A stretch of DNA of 64,000 nt from Myxococcaceae bacterium. GTDB lineage: Bacteria > Myxococcota > Myxococcia > Myxococcales > Myxococcaceae. Below the pieces are notes generated by a model that saw only the letters and a list, made by a program, of their open reading frames with translations, did not search any database and was not told the DNA's origin. The DNA lies in contig JAEUJQ010000001.1 in assembly GCA_016793095.1 (NCBI GenBank), positions 62,001-126,000 of the forward strand, in the 5' to 3' direction. Of this stretch, positions 9,501 to 17,295 are shown in pieces (within the stretch, counting starts at the first letter, position 1; every line of letters begins with the position of its first letter). Position numbers and translations under genes: made by a program.

Positions 9501-12104
9501 CGAGGTGCCGAGGCCGCGGATCAGCGCGTAGACGCGATCGCCGTCGCGCTCGGCGTCGGCCAGGCGCTTCAGCACGACCATGCCCAGGCCCTCGCCGAGC
9601 AGCGTGCCGTCGGCCTTGTCCGAGAACGGCCGCGCGTCTCCGGTCGGCGAGAGCGCGGGCGTCTTGCTGAAGCACATGTGCATGAAGATGTCGTTCAGCG
9701 TGTCGACACCTCCGGTGAGCACCATGTCGGCGCGCTTCGACTCGAGCTCAGCGACGGCCAGGTGCAGCGCGCCCAGGGAGCTCGCGCACGCCGCGTCGAC
9801 GACGCAGTTGGTGCCGCCGAGATCGAAGCGGTTCGCGATGCGGCCGGCGACGACGTTGCCCAGCAGGCCCGGGAACGAGTTCTCCTGCCACGAGACGTAC
9901 GAGGCGCCGATGCGCTCGACGACGTCCTTCGCGGTCGCCTCGTCGACGCCCGCGTCCTTCAGCGCCTTCTTCCAGTGCGGGTGGCCCAGGCGCGCGCCGA
10001 GGGAGATCACCAGCTCCTGCGTGCCGGTGACGCCGAGGAGCACGCTCGTGCGCGACCGATCCCACCCGCCGTCCTCGGGGTAGCCCGCGTCCTCGAGCGC
10101 CTGCTTCGCGACGACGAGCGCGAGCAGCTGCGAGGTGTCGGTCGCCTCGAGGATGGAGGGCGGAATGCCGAACTCGGTGGGGTCGAACTTCGCCGCCGAG
10201 AGGAAGGCGCCGCGCTTCGCGTACGTCATGTCCGGCGCCTTCTGATCGGCGTCGAAGTAGTCCGTGAGCGACCAGGAGCCGGGCGGCACGTCGCCCACCG
10301 CGTCCTGGCCGGTGCGCAGGAGCCGCCAGAGCGCCTGCAGGTTCTCGGCCTTCGGGAACATGGCGCCGAGGCCGACGATGGCGATGGGCTCCTTGCGGCG
10401 CGGCGCGGTGCGCTCGGCGGCCGGCGACGGAGCCTCCTCGAGCTGCCGGGCCACCGGCTTCTCCCGGCGACAGAGCACCTCGAGGTCGCCCAGCGAGCGG
10501 GGCGCGAAGGCCTCGACCTCGGCGGGCAGCACGACGCCCTGCGCCCGCAGCGCGGCGGCGCGGGTCAGCACGCACGCGCCGACCAGCAGGTTCTTCGACA
10601 GCGTCACGACGTCGCGCGCCTGCCAGGGTTCGAGCGCGCTGCCCTTCACCCACGCGTTGAAGGCGCCCATCGCCGGGCCGCACCACACCTGGTAGTCGAG
10701 CTTGCGCTCGGCGACGCCCTCGTTGGCCCACTTCGACGCCTGGCCGAGGTAGGCGCGGAAGAGCAGCGCGAGCTGGTGCTTCGGCTCCTTGCGCGCGCGC
10801 TCGAGCTGAGACGGGTCCCGGCGCTCGAAGAAGCGCTCGCAGCCGGCCCAGGCCTCCTCGAGCGTCGCGCGGAAGTACTTCGACTCGAGCTCTTCGCGGA
10901 CGGCCGACGGCAGCGCGGTGATGGACTCGTGGGCGCGGTACAGCTCGTACAGGCGCTGGGCGCGCACCGCGAAGAGCGTGCCGCGGGTGAGCACCTGCAC
11001 CTTCACGCCCAGCTCGAACATGTCGGCGGCGGGGGCCATCGCGACGTCCGTCGGCCCGGCCTGGGCGAGCAACTGGCGCACGGCGTCGCTGGTGCCGGCC
11101 TCACGGGTCGCCTGGTTGATCGAGCCGGTGACGACGTAGGCCGCGCCCATGGCGAACGCGGAGGCGACGGACGCCGGCGTCGCGAGGCCACCGGCGGCGC
11201 CCACGCGCGGACGCACGGCGTAGCCACGCTGCGCGCAGATCTCGTCCCGCAGCGCCTGGAGGGCCGGCAGCAGCAGCACGAGCGGGCGGTTGTCGGTGTG
11301 CCCGCCCGAGTCGGCCTCGGCGGTCACGTCGTCGGCCATCGGCACGCGCGCGGCGAGCTCGGCCTGCTCGCGGGTGATGGCGCCCGACGAGACGAGCTCG
11401 GTGAGGAAGCGCTCGGGCGCCGGCTCGAGGAACTTCCGCGCCACCTCGACCCGCGACACCTTCGCGATCAGGCGGTTCGGTACGACGATGGCGCCGTCGG
11501 GGCCGCGGTGAAGGCCGGTGACGCGCCACTTCACGACGGGCAGGGTGAGATCGAGGTACGCCGAGGCGCTGACGATGCGCAGGCCGCGCGCCAGGAAGAG
11601 CTCGACCAGCGCGGCCTCGAGCTTTTGATCGTCGGGCGAGTGGATGAGGTTGACGCCCCACGGCTCGGCGGGCAGCGACGCGCTCAGCCGCTCGATCGCC
11701 TGCTCGACCCGGGAGAGCGGGAGGCCGGCCGCGCCGAAGAGGCCCAGAAAGCCAGCGCGCGCGACCGCCTCGACGAGGGCCTCCGAGGCGATGCCGTTGG
11801 CCATCTCGCCGGCGACGAGCGGCGCCTCGAGGCCGTACGCCTCGCAGAACGAGCGATCACCGAGCCGGTCGGGCGTGAGCGCGGGCGCGTGACCCAGCAG
11901 CGGCAGCTGGCCCTCCGCAGGAACGCCGCCCAGCGACGCCACCCCACCCTTGACGATCGCCGGCCGACCGCCGACCTCGACGATGCTGATCGCGGCGCCG
12001 ACCTGCGCGAGCGCCTCCCTGAACGCCTCCGCGCCCGTGCGCGGGAGCATGTCTCCCGGAACGAAGGCGCCGAGCGAATGCGTTGCGAGGGTAGGACGCG
12101 TCAC
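3579..12104 (-). CDS. pfa2: Fused enoyl reductase and PUFA-type synthase: ER-KS-MAT-ACPx3-KR-DH
   Basis: This 2841-aa megasynthase starts with a PfaD-type FMN enoyl reductase (about residues 1-540; GLFGAAGLP, SGGHTDNRP, GAAGGLATP). It continues with a KS (about 570-1000; Cys in DAACASS), a malonyl/acyl transferase (GHSYGE at about 1220), an Ala/Pro-rich repeat linker, and three ACPs (LGIDSIKRVEIL three times, about 1770-1980). The C-terminal part has a KR (TGGARGVTADCA at about 2290; SSVSG with YALAN) and a hotdog DH with HRLNGKPVLP and DGVFQ. In known pfa clusters PfaD is usually a separate gene, so the N-terminal fusion stands out. A GTG at 12104 has a good Shine-Dalgarno (CAAGGAG, 12111-12117 region). 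An upstream in-frame GTG at 12143 adds 13 residues and is less likely. Product by homology: polyunsaturated or related polyketide acyl chains; the exact product cannot be read. Confidence 0.92.
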   Translation of the reverse strand: MTRPTLATHSLGAFVPGDMLPRTGAEAFREALAQVGAAISIVEVGGRPAIVKGGVASLGGVPAEGQLPLLGHAPALTPDRLGDRSFCEAYGLEAPLVAGEMANGIASEALVEAVARAGFLGLFGAAGLPLSRVEQAIERLSASLPAEPWGVNLIHSPDDQKLEAALVELFLARGLRIVSASAYLDLTLPVVKWRVTGLHRGPDGAIVVPNRLIAKVSRVEVARKFLEPAPERFLTELVSSGAITREQAELAARVPMADDVTAEADSGGHTDNRPLVLLLPALQALRDEICAQRGYAVRPRVGAAGGLATPASVASAFAMGAAYVVTGSINQATREAGTSDAVRQLLAQAGPTDVAMAPAADMFELGVKVQVLTRGTLFAVRAQRLYELYRAHESITALPSAVREELESKYFRATLEEAWAGCERFFERRDPSQLERARKEPKHQLALLFRAYLGQASKWANEGVAERKLDYQVWCGPAMGAFNAWVKGSALEPWQARDVVTLSKNLLVGACVLTRAAALRAQGVVLPAEVEAFAPRSLGDLEVLCRREKPVARQLEEAPSPAAERTAPRRKEPIAIVGLGAMFPKAENLQALWRLLRTGQDAVGDVPPGSWSLTDYFDADQKAPDMTYAKRGAFLSAAKFDPTEFGIPPSILEATDTSQLLALVVAKQALEDAGYPEDGGWDRSRTSVLLGVTGTQELVISLGARLGHPHWKKALKDAGVDEATAKDVVERIGASYVSWQENSFPGLLGNVVAGRIANRFDLGGTNCVVDAACASSLGALHLAVAELESKRADMVLTGGVDTLNDIFMHMCFSKTPALSPTGDARPFSDKADGTLLGEGLGMVVLKRLADAERDGDRVYALIRGLGTSSDGRAKSIYAPLPKGQARALKNAYDDANVRPRDVQLLEAHGTGTKAGDAAEFEALKTVFREDSPDAAWCALGSVKSQVGHTKAAAGAAGLIKAALALHHRVIPPTLKIDRPNPSLEIDQSPFSLPTAARPWLPSSRGPRIAAVSSFGFGGSNFHAVLEEYGSRRGAPAWDGSVEVLALSAKDGASLVARVHEAMKAEELPAFAAASRASFQREDAHRLVALVEAGRTAEAVLQPVLAKVQAGQPFTTNDGVAYGVGAPAGALAFVFPGQGSQHVDMLRELACVFPEVLESVAALSDVAAKLYPLPTFDDAEQKRREAELTKTNVAQPAIGVVTRGLLNVLTRFGVKPSLVAGHSYGELVALHAAGVLGGPAFERVSRRRGELMAGDGSDRGSMLAVLAPLADVETLIADEKLELVLANRNTPAQGVLSGERKEIERAEVACRAKGLRATRLNVGAAFHSPLVAGAAAELLTTLQELELRPPTVPVIANTTAEPYPSDLAAARELLANQLARPVHFDGVVEALYAQGARTFVEVGPKTALTGMVKAILGERAFSAMAVDAQTRRGAMFDLAFVLARLAAEGHAVTLTAWQQTPRPPRWIDRPARKPKMVVPLTGANYRAPTTPKPPSPPRVVAQPVAPGTPKGAGVNGKNGPHTLEAPVQPTQAPAPSGDVLRMYQDNLRALQALQEQTAKVHQLFLEGQLAAQQNVAALLAGQRVSPVGGGPIVGAAPVALSPQVGSAPLPHGATAPLAVPSHVGAAHQSTANGAGAPPVPSHVGAAHQSTANGAGAPPTVPSHVGAAHQSTANGAGAPPTVRKVGPALTYQPTENGAPVGVLPHVGAALHHQSTTTSEARGAQVSASLRPELDSTPAASVDVVPLLLQVVSEATGYPIETLALGMDLEADLGIDSIKRVEILSMLSRRVPGAPSVNPEKLGSLRTLQQVADFVGGASAMTASPAPVAPAPVGPVAATSAPAVDSRAVLLSTVSELTGYPADTLSLEMDLEADLGIDSIKRVEILSLLSRRIPGAPSVNPEKLSGLKTLAQVLAFISESVPAVVAPSAPAPVAQASQVVDARGVLLSTVSELTGYPIETLSIGMDLEADLGIDSIKRVEILSLLSRRIPNAPSVDPEKLSGLRTLEQVLGFVGGVAAKTAPVVTARTPIVEAVGTTPEASTSMSRRIVEAVATTPEASTSMSRRIVEAVATTPEASTSMSRRIVVPVRAKPAASSGALPPGRVLIAGDDAELARALTKTLERAGHTCELVAAGQAISGEVRALILTAPHGSAWSDASEQRLKQALFTARAASASLRQGRGSVVMAVSRRDGVFGFGRTRSESHPLAGALGGLVKTLALEWPEVRCRSLDVSSAWGVDDAAHAIVDELSCDGPAELGLGPAGRVTLGLRDAKVQGGDLPLRPGDVVVVTGGARGVTADCARALAKASGATLLLLGRSPAPTVEPGWLSFAKDEAGIKRVLLERAPSGSRPSPKQLAESCRQVLAARDIRATLETAASLGVRAEYRQVDVRDVESVRAVLDEARRTLGPVRGLIHGAGVLRDKRIEDKRDDDVDQVLDPKIAGLRAVLEATRSDELRVLALFSSVSGRFGRRGQSDYALANQALVSIAQAEASRRPSCRVVALDWGPWAGGMVTPALEATFKAEGISLIPLDVGAKALVDELRVLPGGPCEVVFGAGFGEAPEAGWALVHAERVDRSWPVLADHRLNGKPVLPFAMTLEWFTEAARALGEGLASVELEDVRVLRGVTFEGEREELSVWAGRPEARGDTLVVPLELRNRKDVVHVKGLAVLRAVPVEIERLKPVSLPAFQTPVSELYASQLFHGPSLWALRSIEGLGKEGMALTLKTHATSERLVPGPSRTWALDPLCLDGVFQALIVWARSERGAPSLPSKLGAVRVLRPFAPGDVKALVRVRAVDGAIVTSDIELIDSSGALAAKLEGYECTVSSSLSRAFTADAPVLQPTTLA
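5863..6024 (-). repeat. Three 54-bp in-frame tandem repeats in the ACP-KR linker
   Basis: Three nearly identical 54-bp units start at 5863, 5917 and 5971 and differ at only a few positions. They encode three 18-residue units built around RRIVEAVATTPEAST in the linker between the third ACP and the KR domain. The length is a multiple of three, so copy-number change would alter linker length and keep the frame. Confidence 0.9.
7078..7263 (-). repeat. 60/63-bp in-frame tandem repeats in the MAT-ACP linker
   Basis: Three consecutive copies of a 60- to 63-bp unit begin near 7078, 7141 and 7201. They encode HVGAAHQSTANGAGAPP-type units in the flexible region between the acyltransferase and the first ACP. 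More diverged copies can be seen on both sides. It is a coding repeat, not a CRISPR array: there are no unique spacers. Confidence 0.85.
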
Positions 12105-12210
12105 GACGGGCTCCTTGAGGCGAGCGGCGGCCTTAACAGCCACCCGTGGGCGTCACAATGCGCGGGTGGTGCTTTTCGGGCTTGCCCTCGCGCGAAACGC
12201 GACGGGCCAG

Positions 12211-12426
12211 TCACGGTTTCTCGGGCCAGCGCGACCCATCAGCGGGACGCTTCTCGCCGCACGTCCGGCAGACGCACGCCTTCCCCTTCGCCGCCTCGGG
12301 GAGCTTCGCCAGCGCCGCCGGGTCGAGCGTGACGGAGAAGCACCAGCAGTCGGACTTCCCCGCTGCCGCGCCGCAGGCGTTGTCTTGCTGACAGAGCGGG
12401 CAGCGCGTCGGGTCGGGCGTCGTCAT
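12211..12426 (-). CDS. Small cysteine-rich CWC-family protein
   Basis: This is a protein of about 71 aa with the pattern of the Cys_rich_CWC family: CPLCQQDNACG near the N-terminus, then DCWCFSV, then CVCRTCG. The paired CxxC and CxC motifs suggest a structural zinc site. The function of the family is not known. I chose the ATG at 12426; an in-frame ATG four codons upstream (12438) is also possible and neither has a clear Shine-Dalgarno. It lies between the pfa operon and a large lipoprotein gene on the same strand, but gaps on both sides and a hairpin upstream argue that it has its own transcript. Confidence 0.75.
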   Translation of the reverse strand: MTTPDPTRCPLCQQDNACGAAAGKSDCWCFSVTLDPAALAKLPEAAKGKACVCRTCGEKRPADGSRWPEKP

Positions 12427-12478
12427 AGGCCGCCCCATACCGACGGTCGTCGGTCGGTGTCACGCGCCCAGACGACGA

Positions 12479-12507
12479 CGGGGCGCCTCCGTGAAGGAAG
12501 CGCCCCG
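12479..12507 (-). terminator. Hairpin terminator candidate after the 909-aa lipoprotein gene
   Basis: A GC-rich stem of 11 pairs with one mismatch (12479-12490 with 12496-12507) closes a 5-nt loop. It starts 27 nt past the lipoprotein stop codon. No T-run follows on either strand, so it is either a high-GC intrinsic terminator lacking a U-tract or an mRNA 3'-end stabiliser. Confidence 0.45.
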
Positions 12508-12533
12508 CCTCGCCAACCCGAGCTGGGATCAGC

Positions 12534-15263
12534 TCAGTTGATCGTCACACCCGCCTGCGAGACCGAGATCTCGGGCAGCACCGGCGTGTTGGCGTCGTAG
12601 AAGAGCTGCGCCTTCACGGTCGCGCCGGTCGCCATGCAGGCCGCTGGCACAGTGAACTCGACCTCACCGCTGCCCGCCTTCGTCTCGGTGGCGGAGGACA
12701 GGGTGTCGCAGTTCGTGATCGGCATGCCCATAGCCGTCGAGAACGAGAGCTTCACGAGGCCGTCGTCGCCGGGCGCCGGCCCGAGCTTGAACTTCTCGAC
12801 CTTCACCACGATCTTGCCGGCGTCGGGCACGGGCATCGGCAGCGTCTTGAACGACACCGTCTGGGCGCCGTAGTCGAGGAAGCCGAAGGCGGTGAGGTAG
12901 TTCGTGATGCGGTCGTAGTTGGTGGCGTTCAGCTCGACGAGGGCCTGGAACGAGAGCGCCGGGCCGCCGGCAGGGGTCGGCGCACCCGAGAGCCGGAGCG
13001 CCTGCACCTGCATCTCCGACAGGCCGCCAGCCGCCATGCCCGTCGCGTACAGCCGGTCGCGGAACCCCATCGGAGCGGCCGGCAGGCTGAAGCCGTCAGC
13101 CGCGCGCGCGGCGTCGAACAGCACGTCCCAGCGGTGCTCGAGCTCGTTCGAGAACGACACGCGCAGCACCTGCGACGAGGTGCCCAGGGCGGTGGCCACC
13201 GACGAGGTGACGAACTTGAAGCTGCGGGGACCGACGCCCGCGACCGCCGCCGTGTGGCCGTTGAAACGGCCCGACTCGGGGAAGGTCGGGTACGACTGGC
13301 CCGAGATGTCGATGGGCGTGGCGCCGCGGGGATCGAAGAGGAGCTTGTTGTCCTGCAGCCGCAGGAAGAGCGCCGAAGCGCCGACCTGGGCCGAGGCATC
13401 GCTCGCGGCCGCCGCCGACAGGGCCGCCACGATGATCCCGTACTCCGCGCCCTCGACGCCGCTGTGCGCCGGCGCCGTACGGACAGGCAGCAGGCCCGCG
13501 GCGGGCAACGTCTCCTGCTTGTCCAGGATCGCGTCCGGCGGCGTGGCCACGTTCACCGCCGCGCCGAGGCCGAGGGGGATCACCCCGCGGCCGGGCACGT
13601 TCACGCCGGTCAGCGCGAGCGCGCCGTCCGCGAACTTGCCGCGGTAGCTCGGAAGGTTTCCGGACTTCAGCGCGAAGCCGAAGCCGAGCGGAATGTTCGC
13701 CCACTTCAGGTTCTTGTCCGTGAAGTGTCCGGTGTTCGTGTAGTCGTAGCCGTCCGTGCAGTCGGGGAAGGTCTTGCCGCCCTTGCAAGTCGCGTTCTGC
13801 AGGTTGAACTGCACGTCGCGGGCGATCGAGGAGTTCAGCTTGCGGATGAGCGGCTGCACCTGACCCAGGATGCCGCCGATGTTGATGTTCTCGGTGCCGC
13901 CCTGGAACGCCCCGAGCAGCGGGCTCAGGTCGCCGATGGTGAGCTCGCCTGAGAAGGCCCAGGCGCTCCGGGTGCCGCAGGTGCCGGCGCGGATCTTCGT
14001 CTCCTCCGCGGCGGTGACCGCACCCGAGGCGTCCGTGCAGGAGCCCGCGAGGCCGAGACCAGCGAACGTGTTCTTGTTCGTCTCGCTGAAGACGAGGAAC
14101 GCGCCGTCTGGAACGTCCACGTTCATGTCGATCGTCGTGCCCAGCTTGATGCGCGTGGGGCGCGAGGGGCCGAGCAGCTGGGTGAGCGACAGGTTGGTGA
14201 CCGCGCCCGCCAGCGACATGCCACCGACGCCCGCCTTGATGTTCGGGTTCATCGGGAAGCCGTCGAAGGTGCCCTTGAAGCCGCCGAACTTGTTCACCGG
14301 GTTCCGGCGCATCGACACCGCGAGCACGTTCGCGTCGCCGCCTGCCGGGCGGTAGTTCGCGATCGTCACGTAGGTGTAGTCGTTGTGGAAGACGCTGACG
14401 GAGTACTGGGTCGCGGCGCCGAAGGTGTACGCGCCGATGCCGGCGGCGGTGGTGTTCACCGGCGCGGCCTGGGCGATCTCCGCGCCCGTCGCGTCGCTGA
14501 TGATCACCCGCGCGCCCTCGACGGGACGGCCGGTGAGCTCATCGGTCACCACCACCGTGCCGCCGTTCGCAGGCGCGCCGACCACGATCACCTTCGCCTT
14601 GCAGGTCACGCCCATGAAGGCTGCCTGCACGCCGTCCACCCCGTCGCCACCCATGGTGGCGGTCATGCCCGCGGTGAACTCCGAGGCGAGGCCCGTGCCG
14701 GGCGTGGGCATCGAGAGCGGGCTGCCACCGGGCGCGGTCCACGTCGCGCCCTCCTTGATGATCACCGGCTCCGTGCCGGCCCAGGCCGACACCCAGAACT
14801 TCATCGTCTTGCCCGCCTTCACGATCGCGAAGTCCGGGATCACCGCGCAGCGGGTGACCGTCGACGCGGCCGGAGCGGCCTCGCACTTGCCCGAGCGGCA
14901 CACCAGGGTGCTGCCGCAGTCGGCGTCGGCCGAGCAGAGCTTCGCCTTACACTCGCCGCCAGCCTCGGTGTAGTCGCAGACACACGACGTGTCCGAGGGG
15001 CAGAACTCGAGCGCCGTCGCGCCAGCGGCCGTGCGGCCCGAAGGCGAGCACTGCGCGTTGCTGGTGCAGTCCGGCACGCAGGTGCTGGAGCTTCGGCTGC
15101 AACGGAACAACCTGGGGCACTGATCGTCTTCGTTGCACGCATCAGTGGCGCTGCCGCCGCCAGTGCCGCCATCGGTACCGGACGGTGGGGGACCACAGGC
15201 GATCATGGACAGCGCCGCAGCAGCGAGCGCCACCCAGAGGGTGTTTCGGAACTCTGCCTTCAT
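12534..15263 (-). CDS. Large Cys-rich lipoprotein of unknown function
   Basis: The 909-aa product has a lipoprotein signal (Lys at position 2, hydrophobic stretch, lipobox SMIAC) followed by a short Gly/Thr/Asp linker. Residues about 45-130 hold a disulfide-type Cys-rich region (CNEDDQCPRLFRC, CTSNAQC, CSADADCGSTLVC), a pattern common in myxobacterial surface proteins. The rest is rich in Gly, Ala and Thr and looks beta-structured. It includes a carboxypeptidase-regulatory-like segment (TDELTGRPVEGARVIISD). I do not recognise a catalytic domain. The ATG at 15263 has GGGAG eight bases upstream. An open frame extends 73 codons further upstream but lacks a signal peptide. Likely anchored in the outer membrane; role unknown. 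Confidence 0.85.
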   Translation of the reverse strand: MKAEFRNTLWVALAAAALSMIACGPPPSGTDGGTGGGSATDACNEDDQCPRLFRCSRSSSTCVPDCTSNAQCSPSGRTAAGATALEFCPSDTSCVCDYTEAGGECKAKLCSADADCGSTLVCRSGKCEAAPAASTVTRCAVIPDFAIVKAGKTMKFWVSAWAGTEPVIIKEGATWTAPGGSPLSMPTPGTGLASEFTAGMTATMGGDGVDGVQAAFMGVTCKAKVIVVGAPANGGTVVVTDELTGRPVEGARVIISDATGAEIAQAAPVNTTAAGIGAYTFGAATQYSVSVFHNDYTYVTIANYRPAGGDANVLAVSMRRNPVNKFGGFKGTFDGFPMNPNIKAGVGGMSLAGAVTNLSLTQLLGPSRPTRIKLGTTIDMNVDVPDGAFLVFSETNKNTFAGLGLAGSCTDASGAVTAAEETKIRAGTCGTRSAWAFSGELTIGDLSPLLGAFQGGTENINIGGILGQVQPLIRKLNSSIARDVQFNLQNATCKGGKTFPDCTDGYDYTNTGHFTDKNLKWANIPLGFGFALKSGNLPSYRGKFADGALALTGVNVPGRGVIPLGLGAAVNVATPPDAILDKQETLPAAGLLPVRTAPAHSGVEGAEYGIIVAALSAAAASDASAQVGASALFLRLQDNKLLFDPRGATPIDISGQSYPTFPESGRFNGHTAAVAGVGPRSFKFVTSSVATALGTSSQVLRVSFSNELEHRWDVLFDAARAADGFSLPAAPMGFRDRLYATGMAAGGLSEMQVQALRLSGAPTPAGGPALSFQALVELNATNYDRITNYLTAFGFLDYGAQTVSFKTLPMPVPDAGKIVVKVEKFKLGPAPGDDGLVKLSFSTAMGMPITNCDTLSSATETKAGSGEVEFTVPAACMATGATVKAQLFYDANTPVLPEISVSQAGVTIN

Positions 15264-15425
15264 TCGAGGTACTCCCTTTGGAGGTGGAAAACGGCCCTTG
15301 GGTGAGAAAGGCGCGGCCCGTTTCCGATATCGGCCTACCCGTGTCAACGGGGACCATGACGCACAGCGACGGTCGTGCCACCCGGGTTCACAAACCGTTT
15401 CGCACAGTTGGGACTCGAGGTGCGT

Positions 15426-15437
15426 GACAGCGCTGTC
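15426..15437. promoter_or_regulatory. 12-bp perfect palindrome in a divergent intergenic region
   Basis: The 197-bp region between the divergent lipoprotein gene (start 15263) and the DUF721 gene (start 15461) carries GACAGCGCTGTC, a perfect 12-bp palindrome 23 bp before the plus-strand start. It could be an operator for an unidentified dimeric regulator. I found no convincing -35/-10 pair for either gene, so this is only a candidate. Confidence 0.25.
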
Positions 15438-15460
15438 GCGGTCATCGAGACTGGAGCGCC

Positions 15461-15754
15461 GTGGCTTCCTCCGGACCCACATCGTCGGGTGATCTCCTCG
15501 CAGGTGTGCTGGCGGACGTGTCGCGACGGACGGGCTCGGCGCGAGTCCTCTTTCCGCTCTGGCGGCAGGTGGTCGGAGAGACGCTGGCCGGAGCCTCGGC
15601 GCCGCTCCGGTGGCAGGGCAGCACGCTCGTCATCGGCTGCTCGAGCGCGGCGTGGGCGACGGAGCTGACCCGCCAGCGCACCGAGTGCCTGCGGAAGCTG
15701 CAGCTGCGTCTCGGGAAGAAAATGGTCGAGTCCCTCGTCTTCGAGGCCGCATGA
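15461..15754 (+). CDS. DUF721 (DciA-like) protein
   Basis: This 97-aa protein starts at GTG. Its core pattern matches DUF721: LFPLWRQVVGETLAGASAPLRWQGSTLVIGCSSAAWATELTRQR, followed by a Leu/Lys helix (shown here by key features: the W-R-VVG, L-I-C-S-AWA-EL signature). DUF721 includes DciA, which helps load the replicative helicase in many bacteria. Whether this short copy does that cannot be told from sequence. Its stop overlaps the start of the next gene (ATGA at 15751-15754), so the two are probably co-translated. Confidence 0.75.
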   Translation: MASSGPTSSGDLLAGVLADVSRRTGSARVLFPLWRQVVGETLAGASAPLRWQGSTLVIGCSSAAWATELTRQRTECLRKLQLRLGKKMVESLVFEAA

Positions 15755-17238
15755 GCCTCGTCGTTGCCCTTCTCCTCGCCGCCGCGGGACCCACGATCGA
15801 GCGCGACGCGGCCTCGCAGGTGCGTCAGCGCTTCGAGCAGGCTGGCCGCTCGGTGCCGGCCGATGATCCGAGGCTGTTCTCCGCCGCCCGCGCGTTGGCC
15901 CGCCGCGCGCTGGATCGGACGGCCGGCGACGCAGCCGGGCTGTTGTCGGTGACCGAGGCGGTCTCGACGGCCGGTGGGTGGGACGCGAGCCCCACCGCCA
16001 TCCTGATCAAGGGGAGCCCTGCGCAGCTCCTCGAAGAGCTCTCCCAACAGCGCTCGCTCGCGAACGAGCCAGCCTCGGTGCTGGGAGTCGGGGTCGCGGA
16101 GGCGGGCGGGCGCGCCGCGCTCTGTGTGCTGCTCGGGCTGCGGAAGGTCGAGCTGGAGCCGGTCGCCCGCCACTTCAAGAAGCTGCCGCGTGAGGTGCGG
16201 GTCTGCGGCGAGCTTCTGCCGCCGCTCGAGACCGCCGAGCTCTTCGTCACGCAGCCCTCTGGCGCCGTCTCGCGCTTCCCGATGAGCGCGGTGAAGCAGA
16301 AGCGCTGCGCCACCTTCAAGCCCTCGGGTGAGGGGCGCTCGGCGGTCGAGGTCCTCGGCAAGGGTCCTCGCGGGCCCGAGGTCGCCGCGCTCTTCTTCCT
16401 CGACGTCGGCGCCACCGTGGCCAGCGTCGATCAGCAGGTGATCGAGCCCGCGACGGTCGAGGAGGGCCGTCGGGCCGTGCTGGCGCGGGTGAACGGGCTT
16501 CGCAAGACGATGGGGCTCGAGCTGGTTCGCGCCGATCCCGCGCTCGAGGCGATCGCGCAGGCCTGGGCGACGCGGCTGGCGACGGAGGGGTTCTTCGCGC
16601 ACGTCGATCCCTCGGGCGGCGATCTGAAGGGCAGGCTCAAGGCGGCGGGGTACCGCTTCCAGGCGGCCGGCGAGAACCTCGGCGCGTCCACCGGTCCGCT
16701 GGCGGCGCACTTCGGCATCGAGCACAGCCCGGGGCACCGGCTCAACCTGCTGGAGCCCGACCACCGGGTGCTCGGCGTGGGCATCACCCGCCGCGAGGAG
16801 GATGGGCTGACGGTGCTGGTCGAGGTGCTGGCGGCGCCGCTGGACGACGGTGGCGCCGATCCGGTGGGAGCCGTCTACCACGCCCTCGATGACCAGCGGC
16901 AGAAGCGGGCCTTGAAGCCGCTCAAGCGCAGCCCGGTGCTCGAAGCGCTCGCCCAGGAGCACGCCCGGCGGTGCCTGTCGCGAGACCTCCTGAAGGTCGA
17001 GCTGCCCGATGGCCGCAAGCTGCACGAGAAGGTCTTCGAGACCGTCGCCGACGCGAAGGAGGCCTCGATCGACCTCGCGATCGTCGATGCGCCATCCCTC
17101 GTGCCTGCCTCGAAGAACCTCACCGATGCGCGGTACGAGAGTGTGGGCGTCGGGCTGGTGCGCGGCGACTCCGAGCGGTACGGCAGCGACAAGCTCTGGC
17201 TCGTCGTGATCTACGCGAACCACGGCGCTGGCGACTGA
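15751..17238 (+). CDS. CAP (SCP/PR-1) domain exported protein
   Basis: The 495-aa product begins with a short hydrophobic stretch (MSLVVALLLAAAG), probably a signal peptide. The middle (about residues 235-360) is a CAP/SCP domain: RAVLARVNGLRKTMGL, then ATEGFFAHVDPSG, then AGENLG and a HSPGHRLNLL segment followed by VLGVGI. The His and Glu positions of the CAP cavity appear to be present. The N-terminal third and the C-terminal 130 residues, the latter perhaps a degenerate second copy, have no family I recognise. CAP proteins are secreted and bind lipids or cell-wall material in various systems; the bacterial role is mostly open. Starts in the 4-nt overlap with the DUF721 gene. Confidence 0.8.
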   Translation: MSLVVALLLAAAGPTIERDAASQVRQRFEQAGRSVPADDPRLFSAARALARRALDRTAGDAAGLLSVTEAVSTAGGWDASPTAILIKGSPAQLLEELSQQRSLANEPASVLGVGVAEAGGRAALCVLLGLRKVELEPVARHFKKLPREVRVCGELLPPLETAELFVTQPSGAVSRFPMSAVKQKRCATFKPSGEGRSAVEVLGKGPRGPEVAALFFLDVGATVASVDQQVIEPATVEEGRRAVLARVNGLRKTMGLELVRADPALEAIAQAWATRLATEGFFAHVDPSGGDLKGRLKAAGYRFQAAGENLGASTGPLAAHFGIEHSPGHRLNLLEPDHRVLGVGITRREEDGLTVLVEVLAAPLDDGGADPVGAVYHALDDQRQKRALKPLKRSPVLEALAQEHARRCLSRDLLKVELPDGRKLHEKVFETVADAKEASIDLAIVDAPSLVPASKNLTDARYESVGVGLVRGDSERYGSDKLWLVVIYANHGAGD

Positions 17239-17295
17239 CCAAAGACTGACGGAAAAACCCGGCGCTCGCTGTCGCCCGCAGGTAGATTCACCGAC

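Noticed and set aside
8415-12332. Very long plus-strand open frame opposite the megasynthase (also 40-3660 and 3936-5078)
   Set aside because: Arg/Ala/Gly/Glu-rich shadow of the minus-strand synthase genes, caused by high GC content. No domain, signal or start context supports it.
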